Shown one piece after another: positions 45,819 to 53,900 of a stretch of DNA of 64,000 nucleotides. The translations under genes and the position numbers were made by a program. Numbering within the stretch: position 1 is the stretch's first letter; each line of letters opens with the position of its first letter. The notes under the pieces were generated by a model. It had not been told where the DNA came from. It did not search any database and was given only the letters and a program-made list of their open reading frames with translations. Where the stretch lies: contig NZ_LR134355.1 of NCBI RefSeq assembly GCF_900637205.1, positions 5,146,001-5,210,000 on the forward strand, read 5' to 3'. This stretch comes from Mycolicibacterium chitae (GTDB lineage Bacteria > Actinomycetota > Actinomycetes > Mycobacteriales > Mycobacteriaceae).

Positions 45819-46487
45819 TCAGGCGCGCTCGGCTTGCCGCTTCTGCTTCTCCGCGTCGGCCAGCTTTTCCACGGCGTCGGCTTGGGCGCGCTTGCCCGCG
45901 GCGGTCTGACGCTTGGTCGCGGCGTCCTCACGCTTGGCGTTGGCGGCCGTCGTGGCGCGCTTCTCCGCGGAGTTGATCCTGCCGAGTTCCTCGCGCTTGG
46001 CCGACTCCACCGATTCCTTGCGACGCGCGGCCGCAGTGTCGACCTGACGCTTGGCGGCGGTGGCGCGCTTGCCGGCCGATGCGCCGGCCGCTTTCTTGCG
46101 CTGCGCAGCCGTCGCCCGGGCGTCTTCGACCTGGGACTCCGCGGCAGCGCGGGCCTCTTTCCTGTCCTGCACGGCCGCGCTGCGGGCCGCCTCGAGGTCG
46201 CCGTCGGCCTCCTGTTTCTTCTCGGCCGCCGAAGTGTCGAGTTCCGCGGCCCGCCCGCGCGCTTCGCTACGCGCGGCCAGGGCGGCTCCCTGGTTCTGCA
46301 ACTCGGGTTCACCCAGCACGTTGCCGACGGAGGCATCCAGCGCGCCCAGGGTGCGTTCGTAGAGCAGGCGGGCGGGTGCCTCCTCGTCCAGCCGGGACAC
46401 CACCCGATCTTCGAGCAGCTGCAGCGGCATCCGAGCAAGTTGGTACTGGAATCGCAGCACGGTGCGCGGGAATTCGAGGATTCTCAT
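45819..46487 (-). CDS. Ala/Lys/Arg-rich coiled-coil protein
   Basis: 222 residues. The N-terminal 60 or so look folded (RILEFPRTVLRFQYQLARMPLQLLEDRV); the remainder is an Ala/Lys/Glu/Arg-rich helix likely to form a long coiled coil. Similar proteins in mycobacteria are sometimes labelled IF2-family, but there is no GTPase domain and that name should not be used. A function in envelope or nucleoid stress is only a guess from the neighbours. Confidence 0.7.
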   Translation of the reverse strand: MRILEFPRTVLRFQYQLARMPLQLLEDRVVSRLDEEAPARLLYERTLGALDASVGNVLGEPELQNQGAALAARSEARGRAAELDTSAAEKKQEADGDLEAARSAAVQDRKEARAAAESQVEDARATAAQRKKAAGASAGKRATAAKRQVDTAAARRKESVESAKREELGRINSAEKRATTAANAKREDAATKRQTAAGKRAQADAVEKLADAEKQKRQAERA

Positions 46488-46510
46488 TGGTAACTCCTGG
46501 GTTTCGAGGA

Positions 46511-47068
46511 TCAGGGCTGGTCGGTGCGGTCGGACAGGGCGTCGGCGCGCTCGCGGAGCCGCTCGGCCTCGGCCTGATCCGCGGCGGCGTCCTGCACGTC
46601 GCGGCGATGTTCGTCGGCCGCGTCGATGACCTCGCGCGTGACCACCTGGGCATCGGCGCGTTCACGAGCCTCGGCGCCCTTCACCTGCTGACGCGCATCG
46701 TGCTCGGCCTTGGCCTTCTGCTGGGCGGCGTCGCGGGCGGCGCTCTGCTCGGCGGCCTGCTTCTGCTCGGCCTGCTGCGCGCTCAGCGCCTGCTCGGCGG
46801 CTGCGGCACTGGAGTTGACCGTGCTGCGGGCGGCCGCGCCCTGCTGATGGGCCTGGGCCTCCTGAGCGCGGGCGGCCTGGGCCTCCGCCTCGGCGACGGC
46901 CTCTACGGTGTTGGCCTGCTTGCGCTCTTGAGCCTGCACCTGGTCGAGTTGCCCCTCGGCAGTCAACGAATCGTTTCCGGTGACCGCGCCGGCGATCTCC
47001 TTGGCCTTGCCTTTGATCGAGTCGATGAGGCCCTTCCGGGCCTGGCCGGCCTTGTCCTGCTCACTCAT
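46511..47068 (-). CDS. CsbD-family stress protein with long Ala-rich tail
   Basis: A 185-residue protein. The N-terminal 45 residues carry the CsbD motif (GLIDSIKGKAKEIAGAVTGNDSLTAEGQLDQ), followed by a Gln/Ala/Glu-rich coiled coil. CsbD proteins are general stress (sigma-B type) markers in Gram-positives. ATG with CAGGAGA upstream. It precedes the coiled-coil gene by 23 bp, so they probably form one stress-induced operon. Confidence 0.82.
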   Translation of the reverse strand: MSEQDKAGQARKGLIDSIKGKAKEIAGAVTGNDSLTAEGQLDQVQAQERKQANTVEAVAEAEAQAARAQEAQAHQQGAAARSTVNSSAAAAEQALSAQQAEQKQAAEQSAARDAAQQKAKAEHDARQQVKGAEARERADAQVVTREVIDAADEHRRDVQDAAADQAEAERLRERADALSDRTDQP

Positions 47069-47333
47069 GCATTCTCCTGTTGCTTTGGGGGACGACGCCG
47101 TCCGTGGACGGGCCGTATCTCATCCCGAGTTCGTCGCGACTTGGCCCTTTGCATGCTCGTTTTGCGAGATTTCAAACACGAACCGGGTGTGACGCCAGCT
47201 TCGCAGGTGCCCTGCGGCGCGCCTGCCCATTTCCGCTCGTCGGCTGAACAACGTGCTTATCGTTGGCGCCGACGGGGTATCGCTGTGCGGCGCCGCCGGG
47301 CGCCGCAGGACCATTCGGAACGCAGGAGGCGGG

Positions 47334-48682
47334 ATGGCGTCGGAGGTAGCCGCGGGGACGCGCGAGGACGGGCAGTCCGACGGCAAGCTCAAGCGGAAGA
47401 TCACCGGGACACTGCTGTTCCTGTTCATCCTCGGTGACGTGCTCGGCGCGGGCATCTACGCGTTGATGGGGTGCTGGCGGGCAAGGTCGGCGGGGCGCTG
47501 TGGGCGCCGTTGCTGGCGGCTCTGCTGTTGGCACTGCTCACCGCGGGTTCCTACGCCGAGTTGGTCACGAAGTATCCGAAGGCCGGCGGGGCCGCGGTGT
47601 TCGCCGAGCGCGCGTTCCGACGGCCGATGGTGTCCTTCCTGGTCGGTTTCAGCATGCTCGCCGCAGGCGTGACCAGCGCGGCCGGCCTCTCGTTGGCGTT
47701 CGCCGGGGACTACCTGCGCACCTTCATCGACGTGCCGCCGGTGGCGGCGGCCGTGGTCTTTCTCGCCCTGGTCGCGGCCCTGAACGCCCGCGGGATCAGC
47801 GAGTCGGTCAAGAGCAACGTCGTCATGACAATCATCGAACTGACCGGCCTGCTCATCGTCATCATCGCCGGTGCGGTGGTCCTCGGCGGCGGCCGCGGCG
47901 ACATCGGCCGGCTCACCGAATTTCCCCCGGACTCCGTTCCGGCCCTGGCCATTCTGGCCGGTGCGATCATCGCCTACTACTCGTTCGTCGGGTTCGAGAC
48001 CTCCGCCAACGTCGCCGAGGAGATCCGCGACCCGAGCAAGGTGTACCCGACCGCGCTGTTCGGCGCGCTGATCGCCGCCGGTGTCGTCTACGTGCTGGTC
48101 GGGATCGCCAGTTCGGTGGTCCTGTCGCCCGCCGACCTGGCCGATTCCTCCGGCCCCCTGCTGGATGTCGTGTCCGCCTCGGGGCTGGGGGTACCCGACT
48201 GGGCCTTCAGCGCGATCGCCCTGATCGCCGTCGCCAACGGGGCGCTGCTGACCATGATCATGGCCAGCCGACTCGCGTACGGCATGGCCGAGCACGGCCT
48301 GCTGCCCACCGCCCTGAGCCGCGTCCTGCCCAAGCGCCGGACACCCTGGGTGGCAATCGTTTCCACGACCGCGGTGGCGATGTTGCTCACCTTGGTCGGC
48401 GACCTGTCGACGCTGGCCGAAACGGTGGTCCTGCTGCTGCTGTTCGTCTTCATCTCGACCAACGTCGCGGTCCTGGTACTGCGCCGGGATCCGGTCGAGC
48501 ACAACCACTTCCGGGTGTGGACTGCCGTGCCCGTCCTGGGCGTCGCGTCGTGCCTGCTGTTGCTGAGCCAACAGACCGCCAAGGTGTGGTTGTTCGGGGC
48601 CATCCTGCTGGCCGTGGGCGTGGTGTTGTACTACGTGGCGCGAGCCACCCCGCGGCACGGCGCGGGCGCTGCAGCGGACTAG
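47334..48682 (+). pseudogene. APC-family amino acid permease, frameshifted
   Basis: The first 44 residues (GGAGG before ATG at 47334; TM1 ITGTLLFLFILGDVLGAGIYALMG) are in one frame. The rest of a normal APC permease begins in another frame at 47471 (VLAGKVGGALWAPLLAALLLALLTAGSYAEL... through to 48682). Joining them needs one extra base within the G run at 47468-47471. Together they would give about 449 residues with twelve helices and FVGFETSANVAEEIRDP. This is either a real single-base deletion inactivating the gene or a homopolymer sequencing error. Confidence 0.8.
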
Positions 48683-48817
48683 CCGTTTCGGCCGTTCGCC
48701 TGCAGTTTCGTTGCACAGCGAGTACCGTGGGTGCCGGTTCAGCAGCAGCCATCCGGGTCGCGATCGCGACAGGCCGCGGCCCGTAATTTCGAGAACGCGG
48801 CGATGGGCTGGTGTGAG

Positions 48818-49213
48818 ATGACAAGAATATTGACGGTAGAGGCGTTGGGGCGGCGCAGCCGGCGACGGGCAGGTCCGTCGCCCGTTTCCTTTCGCCGCGC
48901 AACCGACGAAATCGCCACGGACTGGACCGATCTCGACACCGCCCGGGTCCTGGTCTCCGGTGACATCGATGCGGGCCGCACCGACGAGATCAGTTCCTAC
49001 GTGCTGAACAAGGTGTTGCTCTGCCACCGACTGGTGCTCGACCTCACGCGGGTCCGGTTCTTCTCCTGCGACGGGTACGCGATGATCAAGACGTTGGAAC
49101 AGCGCTGCGCGCTGGCCGCGGTCGAACTCAAGGTGCTGTACGGCCCCCACGCAGCCCGGGCGGTGCGGATCTGTGAACAGGCGGACCGGCACGCGTCCGT
49201 TGCTACAAGCTGA
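48818..49213 (+). CDS. STAS-domain protein (anti-sigma antagonist-like)
   Basis: About 131 residues (start at 48818 or 48803; neither ribosome site is strong). The C-terminal 90 residues form a STAS fold: ARVLVSGDIDAGRTDEIS, LDLTRVRFFSCDGYAMIKTL. In phospho-regulated antagonists this last loop reads DSSG; here it reads SCDG, so the usual phospho-serine is absent and an Asp is present nearby. It may bind an anti-sigma factor constitutively. Consistent with the surrounding stress genes. Confidence 0.75.
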   Translation: MTRILTVEALGRRSRRRAGPSPVSFRRATDEIATDWTDLDTARVLVSGDIDAGRTDEISSYVLNKVLLCHRLVLDLTRVRFFSCDGYAMIKTLEQRCALAAVELKVLYGPHAARAVRICEQADRHASVATS

Positions 49214-49365
49214 CCGCGGCCGGTCGTCAGCTGCCCCGGCTGTCGATGACCCGCTGCGCGACCTCGGTCAGCTTGGTGTGGGTCTCCTGCGACAACTGCC
49301 CGTTTGGTCGGTGACGGTAACGGGAACCATCTGCTCCAGTGCAGTCACAAGCAAAGAGAGCCGAA

Positions 49366-49773
49366 ATGCAACCGAAATCCGAGGCAGACGCGCCGATCGG
49401 TGAACTGCTCACCCAGTTGTCCGCTCAGACGTCGCGGTTGGTGCGCGACGAGATGCGGTTGGCGCAAAAGGAATTCACCGAATCCGCGAAGCACGCGGGG
49501 GTCGGCGCCGGTCTGCTCAGCGGGGCCGGGATCGCCGCACTGTTCGGGCTCGCGGCGTTGATCACCGCCGCGATCGCCGCCCTGTCGCTGGTGCTGCCGG
49601 TGTGGGCGGCCGCCCTGATTGTGGCCGCGGCCCTGTTCGTCGTGGCCGGCATTGCGGCAATGGTCAGCAAGAAACAACTGGAGCAGGCTTCGCCCACGCC
49701 GGAGCGCACCGTTGCCAACGTCAAGCAGGACATCGACGAAGTCAAGGACGAGATGAAGGGCCGCGCCCCATGA
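49366..49773 (+). CDS. Holin-X-like (phage holin family) membrane protein
   Basis: A 135-residue actinobacterial Holin-X/DUF1469-type protein: N-terminal amphipathic helix (IGELLTQLSAQTSRLVRDEMRLAQKEF), two hydrophobic helices in the middle, and a charged C-terminal helix ending in DIDEVKDEMKGRAP. The start at 49366 follows AAAGAGAG. The stop overlaps the DUF3618 start (ATGA). Despite the family name there is no sign of a prophage; these are chromosomal envelope proteins. Confidence 0.82.
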   Translation: MQPKSEADAPIGELLTQLSAQTSRLVRDEMRLAQKEFTESAKHAGVGAGLLSGAGIAALFGLAALITAAIAALSLVLPVWAAALIVAAALFVVAGIAAMVSKKQLEQASPTPERTVANVKQDIDEVKDEMKGRAP

Positions 49774-50060
49774 CCACTCCCGAGAACAAGCCCCCGAACC
49801 ACAACGGCGAACCGGGTCCGGACGCCGGCGTCGACGAGATCCAGGCCGACATCGAGAAGACCCGCGACGAACTCGGCGAGACGGTATCGGCGCTGGCGGC
49901 CAAGGTCGATGTGAAGGCCCGCGCCGAGGAGAAGGTCGCCGAGACCAAGGACCGCGTCGTTACCCAGGCCCAGGCGGCCAAGCCGGCCGTGCCGTACGCG
50001 GCGGTGGTTGCCGTCGTCGTCGCGGTGCTGGGCGCCCTGTGGTGGCGACGCCGCCGTTGA
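49770..50060 (+). CDS. DUF3618 membrane protein
   Basis: A 96-residue protein. It contains EIQADIEKTRDELGETVSALAAKVDVKARAEEK, the DUF3618 signature, followed by one C-terminal membrane helix (AVVAVVVAVLGALWW) and a basic tail. It is translationally coupled to the holin-X-like gene and followed by a DUF4235 gene, a trio common in actinobacteria. The function is unknown; probably envelope stress. Confidence 0.85.
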   Translation: MTTPENKPPNHNGEPGPDAGVDEIQADIEKTRDELGETVSALAAKVDVKARAEEKVAETKDRVVTQAQAAKPAVPYAAVVAVVVAVLGALWWRRRR

Positions 50061-50083
50061 GCACAGTGAAAGGGATGCGTTCC

Positions 50084-50362
50084 ATGAGTACGTCCGCGAA
50101 GATCCTGTACCGCCCGGTGGGGCTGGCCAGTTCGATGATCGGTGGCCTGCTTGCCGGCGTCATCTTCAAGCAGGTGTGGAAGCGGGCCTCCCCCGGCGAC
50201 AACTCCGACCCGCCGAAGCCGTTGGAGACCGAGTACCCATTCCGGGAGATCCTGCTGGCCGCGGCCGTGCAGGGGGCGATCTTTTCGGTGGTCAAGACCG
50301 TGATCGATCGTCAGGGTGCGCGCCTGTTCGAGAAGGCCACCGGGGAGTGGCCGGGTAGCTGA
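50084..50362 (+). CDS. DUF4235 membrane protein
   Basis: A 92-residue protein (AGGGA 9 nt before the ATG at 50084). It has LYRPVGLASSMIGGLLAGVIFKQVWKR and FREILLAAAVQGAIFSVVKTVIDRQGARLFEKATGEWPG, the complete DUF4235 pattern with two membrane segments. It is the third member of the holin-X/DUF3618/DUF4235 operon. Confidence 0.87.
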   Translation: MSTSAKILYRPVGLASSMIGGLLAGVIFKQVWKRASPGDNSDPPKPLETEYPFREILLAAAVQGAIFSVVKTVIDRQGARLFEKATGEWPGS

Positions 50363-50489
50363 GTCCCCCGCCCGCTTCGAGTATCAACTACTTGTCATGC
50401 TGGAGGCCGCGGGCTACGGTCTGATGCTGTAGCCGGTGCGCAGCCCTGCGCCGGCGTTCCAGCGGTAATGACTTGGCAGAGGAGCGGGC

Positions 50490-51764
50490 ATGGCTCGGTT
50501 TCCCAAACCGGCTGAAGGCAGTTGGACACAGCACTATCCCGACCTGGGCACCGAACCGGTGTCCTACGAGGACTCGATCAGTCCCGAGATCTACGAACTC
50601 GAACGCCAGGCGATCTTCAAGCGCGCCTGGCTCAACGTGGGCCGCGTCGAGCAGGTGCCCCGCACCGGCAGCTACTTCACCAAGGAGATGAAGGCTGCCA
50701 ACACGTCAATCATCATCGTGCGCAACAAGTCCGGCGAGATCAACGCGTTCCACAACGTGTGCCGGCACCGCGGCAACAAGCTGGTCTGGGACGATATGCC
50801 GCTCGAGGACACCAGCGGCATGTGCCGGCAATTCATCTGCAAGTACCACGCCTGGCGCTACGACCTGGACGGCAACCTCACCTACGTCCAGCAGGAAGAG
50901 GAATTCTTCGACCTGGACAAGAGTCGCTACGGCCTGGTGCCGGTCCACTGCGAGGTCTGGGAGGGGTTCATCTTCGTCAACTTCGCCCAGACTCCGGAGC
51001 AGACGCTGCGCGAGTTCCTCGGCCCGATGATCACCGACCTGGAGGGCTACCCCTTCGACAAGCTGACCTCGCGGTTCACCTACCGCTCCGAGGTGAACGC
51101 GAACTGGAAGCTCTACATGGACGCGTTCCAGGAGTTCTATCACGCCCCGGTGCTGCATGCGAACCAGTCGCCGACGGCCTATTCCAAGGCCGCCGCCGAG
51201 GCCGGCTTCGAGGCGCCGCACTACCGCATCGAGGGCCCGCACCGCGTGGTCAGCACCTCCGGGGTGCGGGTCTGGGAGATGGCCGACGAGATGCGCAAGC
51301 CCATCGAGGACATCTGTCAGAGCGGCCTGTTCGGCCCTTGGGATCCACCGGATCTCGGCGAGATGCCGCCGGGGCTCAACCCAGCCAAGTGCGACCCGTG
51401 GGGCCTGGATTCGTTCCAGCTGTTCCCCAACTTCGTGATCCTGTTCTGGGGCCAAGGCTGGTACCTGACCTACCACTACTGGCCGACGTCGTTCAACACC
51501 CACACCTTCGAGTGCACGCTGTACTTCCCGCAACCCCGGACCCCGCGCGAACGACTCGGCCAGGAGTTGGCCGCGGCCTCGTTCAAGGAATACGGCCTGC
51601 AGGACGCGAACACCCTGGAGGCCACCCAATCCGCCATCGAGTCGCGCGGGGTGCAGGAATTCCACCTGTGCGATCAGGAGATCCTGCTGCGGCACCTGCA
51701 CAAGGAGACCGCCACCTGGATCGAGGACTACCAGCGCACGACCGCCGGAGCGGGAGCGCGATGA
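50490..51764 (+). CDS. Rieske-type aromatic-ring-hydroxylating oxygenase alpha subunit
   Basis: A 424-residue oxygenase component. The Rieske 2Fe-2S motif is intact: C91-R-H93 and C117-K-Y-H120. The mononuclear iron site motif DAFQEFYHAPVLH supplies the H-x4-H pair and the bridging Asp. GAGGAGCGG precedes the ATG. The stop overlaps the start of a small protein (ATGA), and a close paralogue with the same small-protein partner lies at 55780. The FAD/2Fe-2S reductase at 53901 is the likely electron donor. No beta subunit is present, so it is probably a homotrimeric KshA-type enzyme; the substrate is unknown. Confidence 0.92.
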   Translation: MARFPKPAEGSWTQHYPDLGTEPVSYEDSISPEIYELERQAIFKRAWLNVGRVEQVPRTGSYFTKEMKAANTSIIIVRNKSGEINAFHNVCRHRGNKLVWDDMPLEDTSGMCRQFICKYHAWRYDLDGNLTYVQQEEEFFDLDKSRYGLVPVHCEVWEGFIFVNFAQTPEQTLREFLGPMITDLEGYPFDKLTSRFTYRSEVNANWKLYMDAFQEFYHAPVLHANQSPTAYSKAAAEAGFEAPHYRIEGPHRVVSTSGVRVWEMADEMRKPIEDICQSGLFGPWDPPDLGEMPPGLNPAKCDPWGLDSFQLFPNFVILFWGQGWYLTYHYWPTSFNTHTFECTLYFPQPRTPRERLGQELAAASFKEYGLQDANTLEATQSAIESRGVQEFHLCDQEILLRHLHKETATWIEDYQRTTAGAGAR

Positions 51765-52090
51765 CCAACATTCTCCCCCCGGAATTCGCCGACCTGGAAC
51801 AGTTCTCGGACTGGGCCTTGGGTTCGGAACCGCAGCGTTACGCAAAACGCCTGGGCAGCACCATGAGCGAGATGCAGGCCTTCTACGACGCCGTCACCGC
51901 CCGCGCCGAGGAGGCCATCTCCTACTGCGACAAGTTCACCCTCGACGACATGCCCGAGGACGTGCTCAACCTGATGCACCTGCTGTATTCGATGGTCACG
52001 GTGTCCTTCCCGGTCGAATGCTGGAAGCAGCCGCGCGTCCCCGATTCCGGGGCCACCGCGTTGGACTGCGTCGCCGAGCCCGTCCCGTGA
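51761..52090 (+). CDS. Small uncharacterised partner of Rieske oxygenase, copy 1
   Basis: A 109-residue acidic, helical protein translationally coupled to the oxygenase gene. I recognise no named family. It is clearly paralogous to the protein at 57048: both have E-F-YDA near residue 40, EEAI-YCDKF-LDD-PED-LNL-HL-YS-V in the middle, and a short divergent tail. Coupling to both Rieske genes suggests a dedicated subunit, assembly factor or adaptor. The function is inferred only from position. Confidence 0.8.
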   Translation: MTNILPPEFADLEQFSDWALGSEPQRYAKRLGSTMSEMQAFYDAVTARAEEAISYCDKFTLDDMPEDVLNLMHLLYSMVTVSFPVECWKQPRVPDSGATALDCVAEPVP

Positions 52091-53340
52091 GCGGACCCGC
52101 GACGACGGTTCTGCGCGCGGCCCGTTGGGTCGATGTCGCCGCAGGGCAGGTGCGCTCGCCGGCGGTGATCGTGATCGAGGGCAACCGCATCACCGCCGTC
52201 AATCCCGAAGGGCCGGTGCCGGATACGGCCACCGAGATCGACCTCGGCGATGTGACGCTGCTGCCCGGCCTGATGGACATGGAACTCAACCTGCTCATCG
52301 GCGGCCCCGGCAGCCCCGAGGGTCTGCCGACCCCGATGCACGGCGTGCAGGACGACCCGGCCTACCGGACGCTGCGCGGGGCCGTGAACGCACGGACCAC
52401 CCTGGATGCCGGGTTCACGACGGTGCGCAACCTCGGCCTGATGGTCAAGACCGGCGGGTATCTGCTGGACGTGGCCCTGCAGCGGGCCATCGACCAGGGC
52501 TGGCACGCCGGGCCGCGGATCTATCCCGCCGGCCACGCCGTCACCCCCTACGGCGGCCACCTGGATCCCACGGTGTTCCAGCGGTTGGCGCCGGGCATCA
52601 TGCCGCTGACCGTGGCCGAGGGCATCGCCAACGGGGTGCCCGACGTGATCGCCTGCGTGCGTTACCAGATCCGCCACGGCGCCAAGCTGATCAAGGTCTC
52701 GGCCTCCGGCGGCGTGATGTCGCACAGCACCGCACCCGGCGCGCAGCAGTACTCGGACGCCGAGTTCGCCGCCATTGCCGACGAGGCCCACCGCGCCGGG
52801 GTGCGGGTGGCCGCCCATGCCGTCGGCGACACCGCGATCCAGGCCTGCATCCGGGCCGGGATCGACTGCATCGAACACGGGTTCCTCGCCAGCGACGAGA
52901 CTTTGCAGATGATGGTCGACCACGGCACCTTCCTGGTGTCGACGACCTACCTGACCGATGCGATGGCCATCGACCGGATCGCCCCGGAGCTCCGCAAGAA
53001 GGCCCTCGACGTCTTCCCCAAGGCGAAGTCGATGCTGCCCAAGGCCATTGCCGCGGGCGTCAAGATCGCCTGCGGCACCGACGCCCCCGCGATCCCGCAC
53101 GGGCAGAACGCCAAGGAGTTGGTCGCGCTCGTCGAACGGGGCATGACCCCGATGCAGGCGCTGCAGGCGGCGACCGTCACCAGCGCCGAGCTGATCGACG
53201 CCGAGGACCTCGGCCACCTCGAGGCCGGCTACCTCGCCGACATCATCGCCGTGCCGGGGGACCCCAGCGCCGACATCGCGGCCACCCTGGACGTCCGGTT
53301 CGTGATGAAGGATGGCGACGTGGTCAAGCGCACCGGGTGA
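52087..53340 (+). CDS. Amidohydrolase-superfamily protein lacking the HxH motif
   Basis: A 417-residue amidohydrolase/imidazolonepropionase-like protein. GTG at 52087 overlaps the previous stop. Most family landmarks are there: LIKVSASGG (carboxylated Lys), VAAHAVGD, IEHGF and CGTDAPAIPHG. The normal first-strand GLIDxHxH reads GLMDMELN, so both metal-binding histidines are replaced by Glu66 and Asn68. It may bind metal differently. Lying between oxygenase genes, it probably hydrolyses a lactone, amide or ester intermediate. Confidence 0.87.
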   Translation: MSGPATTVLRAARWVDVAAGQVRSPAVIVIEGNRITAVNPEGPVPDTATEIDLGDVTLLPGLMDMELNLLIGGPGSPEGLPTPMHGVQDDPAYRTLRGAVNARTTLDAGFTTVRNLGLMVKTGGYLLDVALQRAIDQGWHAGPRIYPAGHAVTPYGGHLDPTVFQRLAPGIMPLTVAEGIANGVPDVIACVRYQIRHGAKLIKVSASGGVMSHSTAPGAQQYSDAEFAAIADEAHRAGVRVAAHAVGDTAIQACIRAGIDCIEHGFLASDETLQMMVDHGTFLVSTTYLTDAMAIDRIAPELRKKALDVFPKAKSMLPKAIAAGVKIACGTDAPAIPHGQNAKELVALVERGMTPMQALQAATVTSAELIDAEDLGHLEAGYLADIIAVPGDPSADIAATLDVRFVMKDGDVVKRTG

Positions 53341-53377
53341 GGTGCGCTAGCGTCGGGAGACCGGGCAGGAGGCGGGC

Positions 53378-53830
53378 ATGGAACTCACCGACAACACGTT
53401 GTGGCTGCTGAAGCAGGCCTTCTATTTCTCGTTGACCTCGGTGAACGACGCGGTCAAGCCGCACGGCGTGAGCACCGCGCAGATCGGTGTGCTGCGGCAG
53501 CTGGCCAACGAGCCGGGCCTGTCCGGTGCCGAACTGGCGCGCCGGTTGTTGATCACCCCGCAGGGCGTCCAGTTGGCGCTCAACGCCCTGGAGAAGCGCG
53601 GGCTCGTCGAGCGCAAGCAGGACCCCGAGCACGGCCGCATCCGGCAGGTGTTCCTCACCGACGAGGGCCGCGCCGTGGCGGGCGCGGTCGTCAGCGACGC
53701 CATCGCGGCCCACGAACGGGTGTTCGGCGTGCTGAGCCCCGACGAGCAACAGCAGCTTCGGGCGCTGCTCGCCCGCATCGTCGAACAGGGCACCGGACAC
53801 ACCCTGTTCACCGACCACGTCGACTCCTAA
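53378..53830 (+). CDS. MarR family regulator
   Basis: A 150-residue MarR protein. The winged helix is visible as LSGAELARRLLITPQGVQLALNALEKRGLVERKQDPEHGRIRQVFLTDEGR. It sits 37 bp after the amidohydrolase and just before a palindrome preceding the reductase gene, so it is likely the pathway-specific regulator of the Rieske cluster and could respond to an aromatic or steroid-like ligand. Confidence 0.9.
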   Translation: MELTDNTLWLLKQAFYFSLTSVNDAVKPHGVSTAQIGVLRQLANEPGLSGAELARRLLITPQGVQLALNALEKRGLVERKQDPEHGRIRQVFLTDEGRAVAGAVVSDAIAAHERVFGVLSPDEQQQLRALLARIVEQGTGHTLFTDHVDS

Positions 53831-53874
53831 AACAAGAGGCCGGTCGCCGGTTGCGGCGCACCCTTGAAACTTAT

Positions 53875-53888
53875 AACAAGTACTTGAT
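53875..53888. promoter_or_regulatory. Candidate MarR operator/promoter of reductase
   Basis: AACAAGTACTTGAT, whose centre CAAGTACTTG is a perfect palindrome, lies in an AT-rich 70-bp spacer between marR and the reductase start at 53901. Being only 13 bp before the start codon, it would block both transcription start and translation if bound. Confidence 0.55.
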
Positions 53889-53900
53889 ATTCTTCTCGGG

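Noticed and set aside
45819..46487. Annotation as translation initiation factor IF2 family
   Set aside because: Only a low-complexity Ala/Lys/Glu coiled coil is shared; no G-domain motifs are present.
47456..49192. Minus-strand frame of 578 codons over the permease and STAS genes
   Set aside because: His/Gln/Gly-rich shadow opposite clear APC permease coding sequence.
49227..49412. Minus-strand small frame between STAS and holin-X-like genes
   Set aside because: The end GQLSQETHTKLTEVAQRVIDSRG looks helical and gene-like, but the start overlaps the opposite-strand holin-X-like gene and no ribosome site is visible; support is too weak to annotate.
49366..49773. Holin-family gene as sign of a prophage
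   Set aside because: No integrase, lysin, capsid or attachment sites nearby; Holin-X-like proteins are common chromosomal genes next to DUF3618/DUF4235 in actinobacteria.
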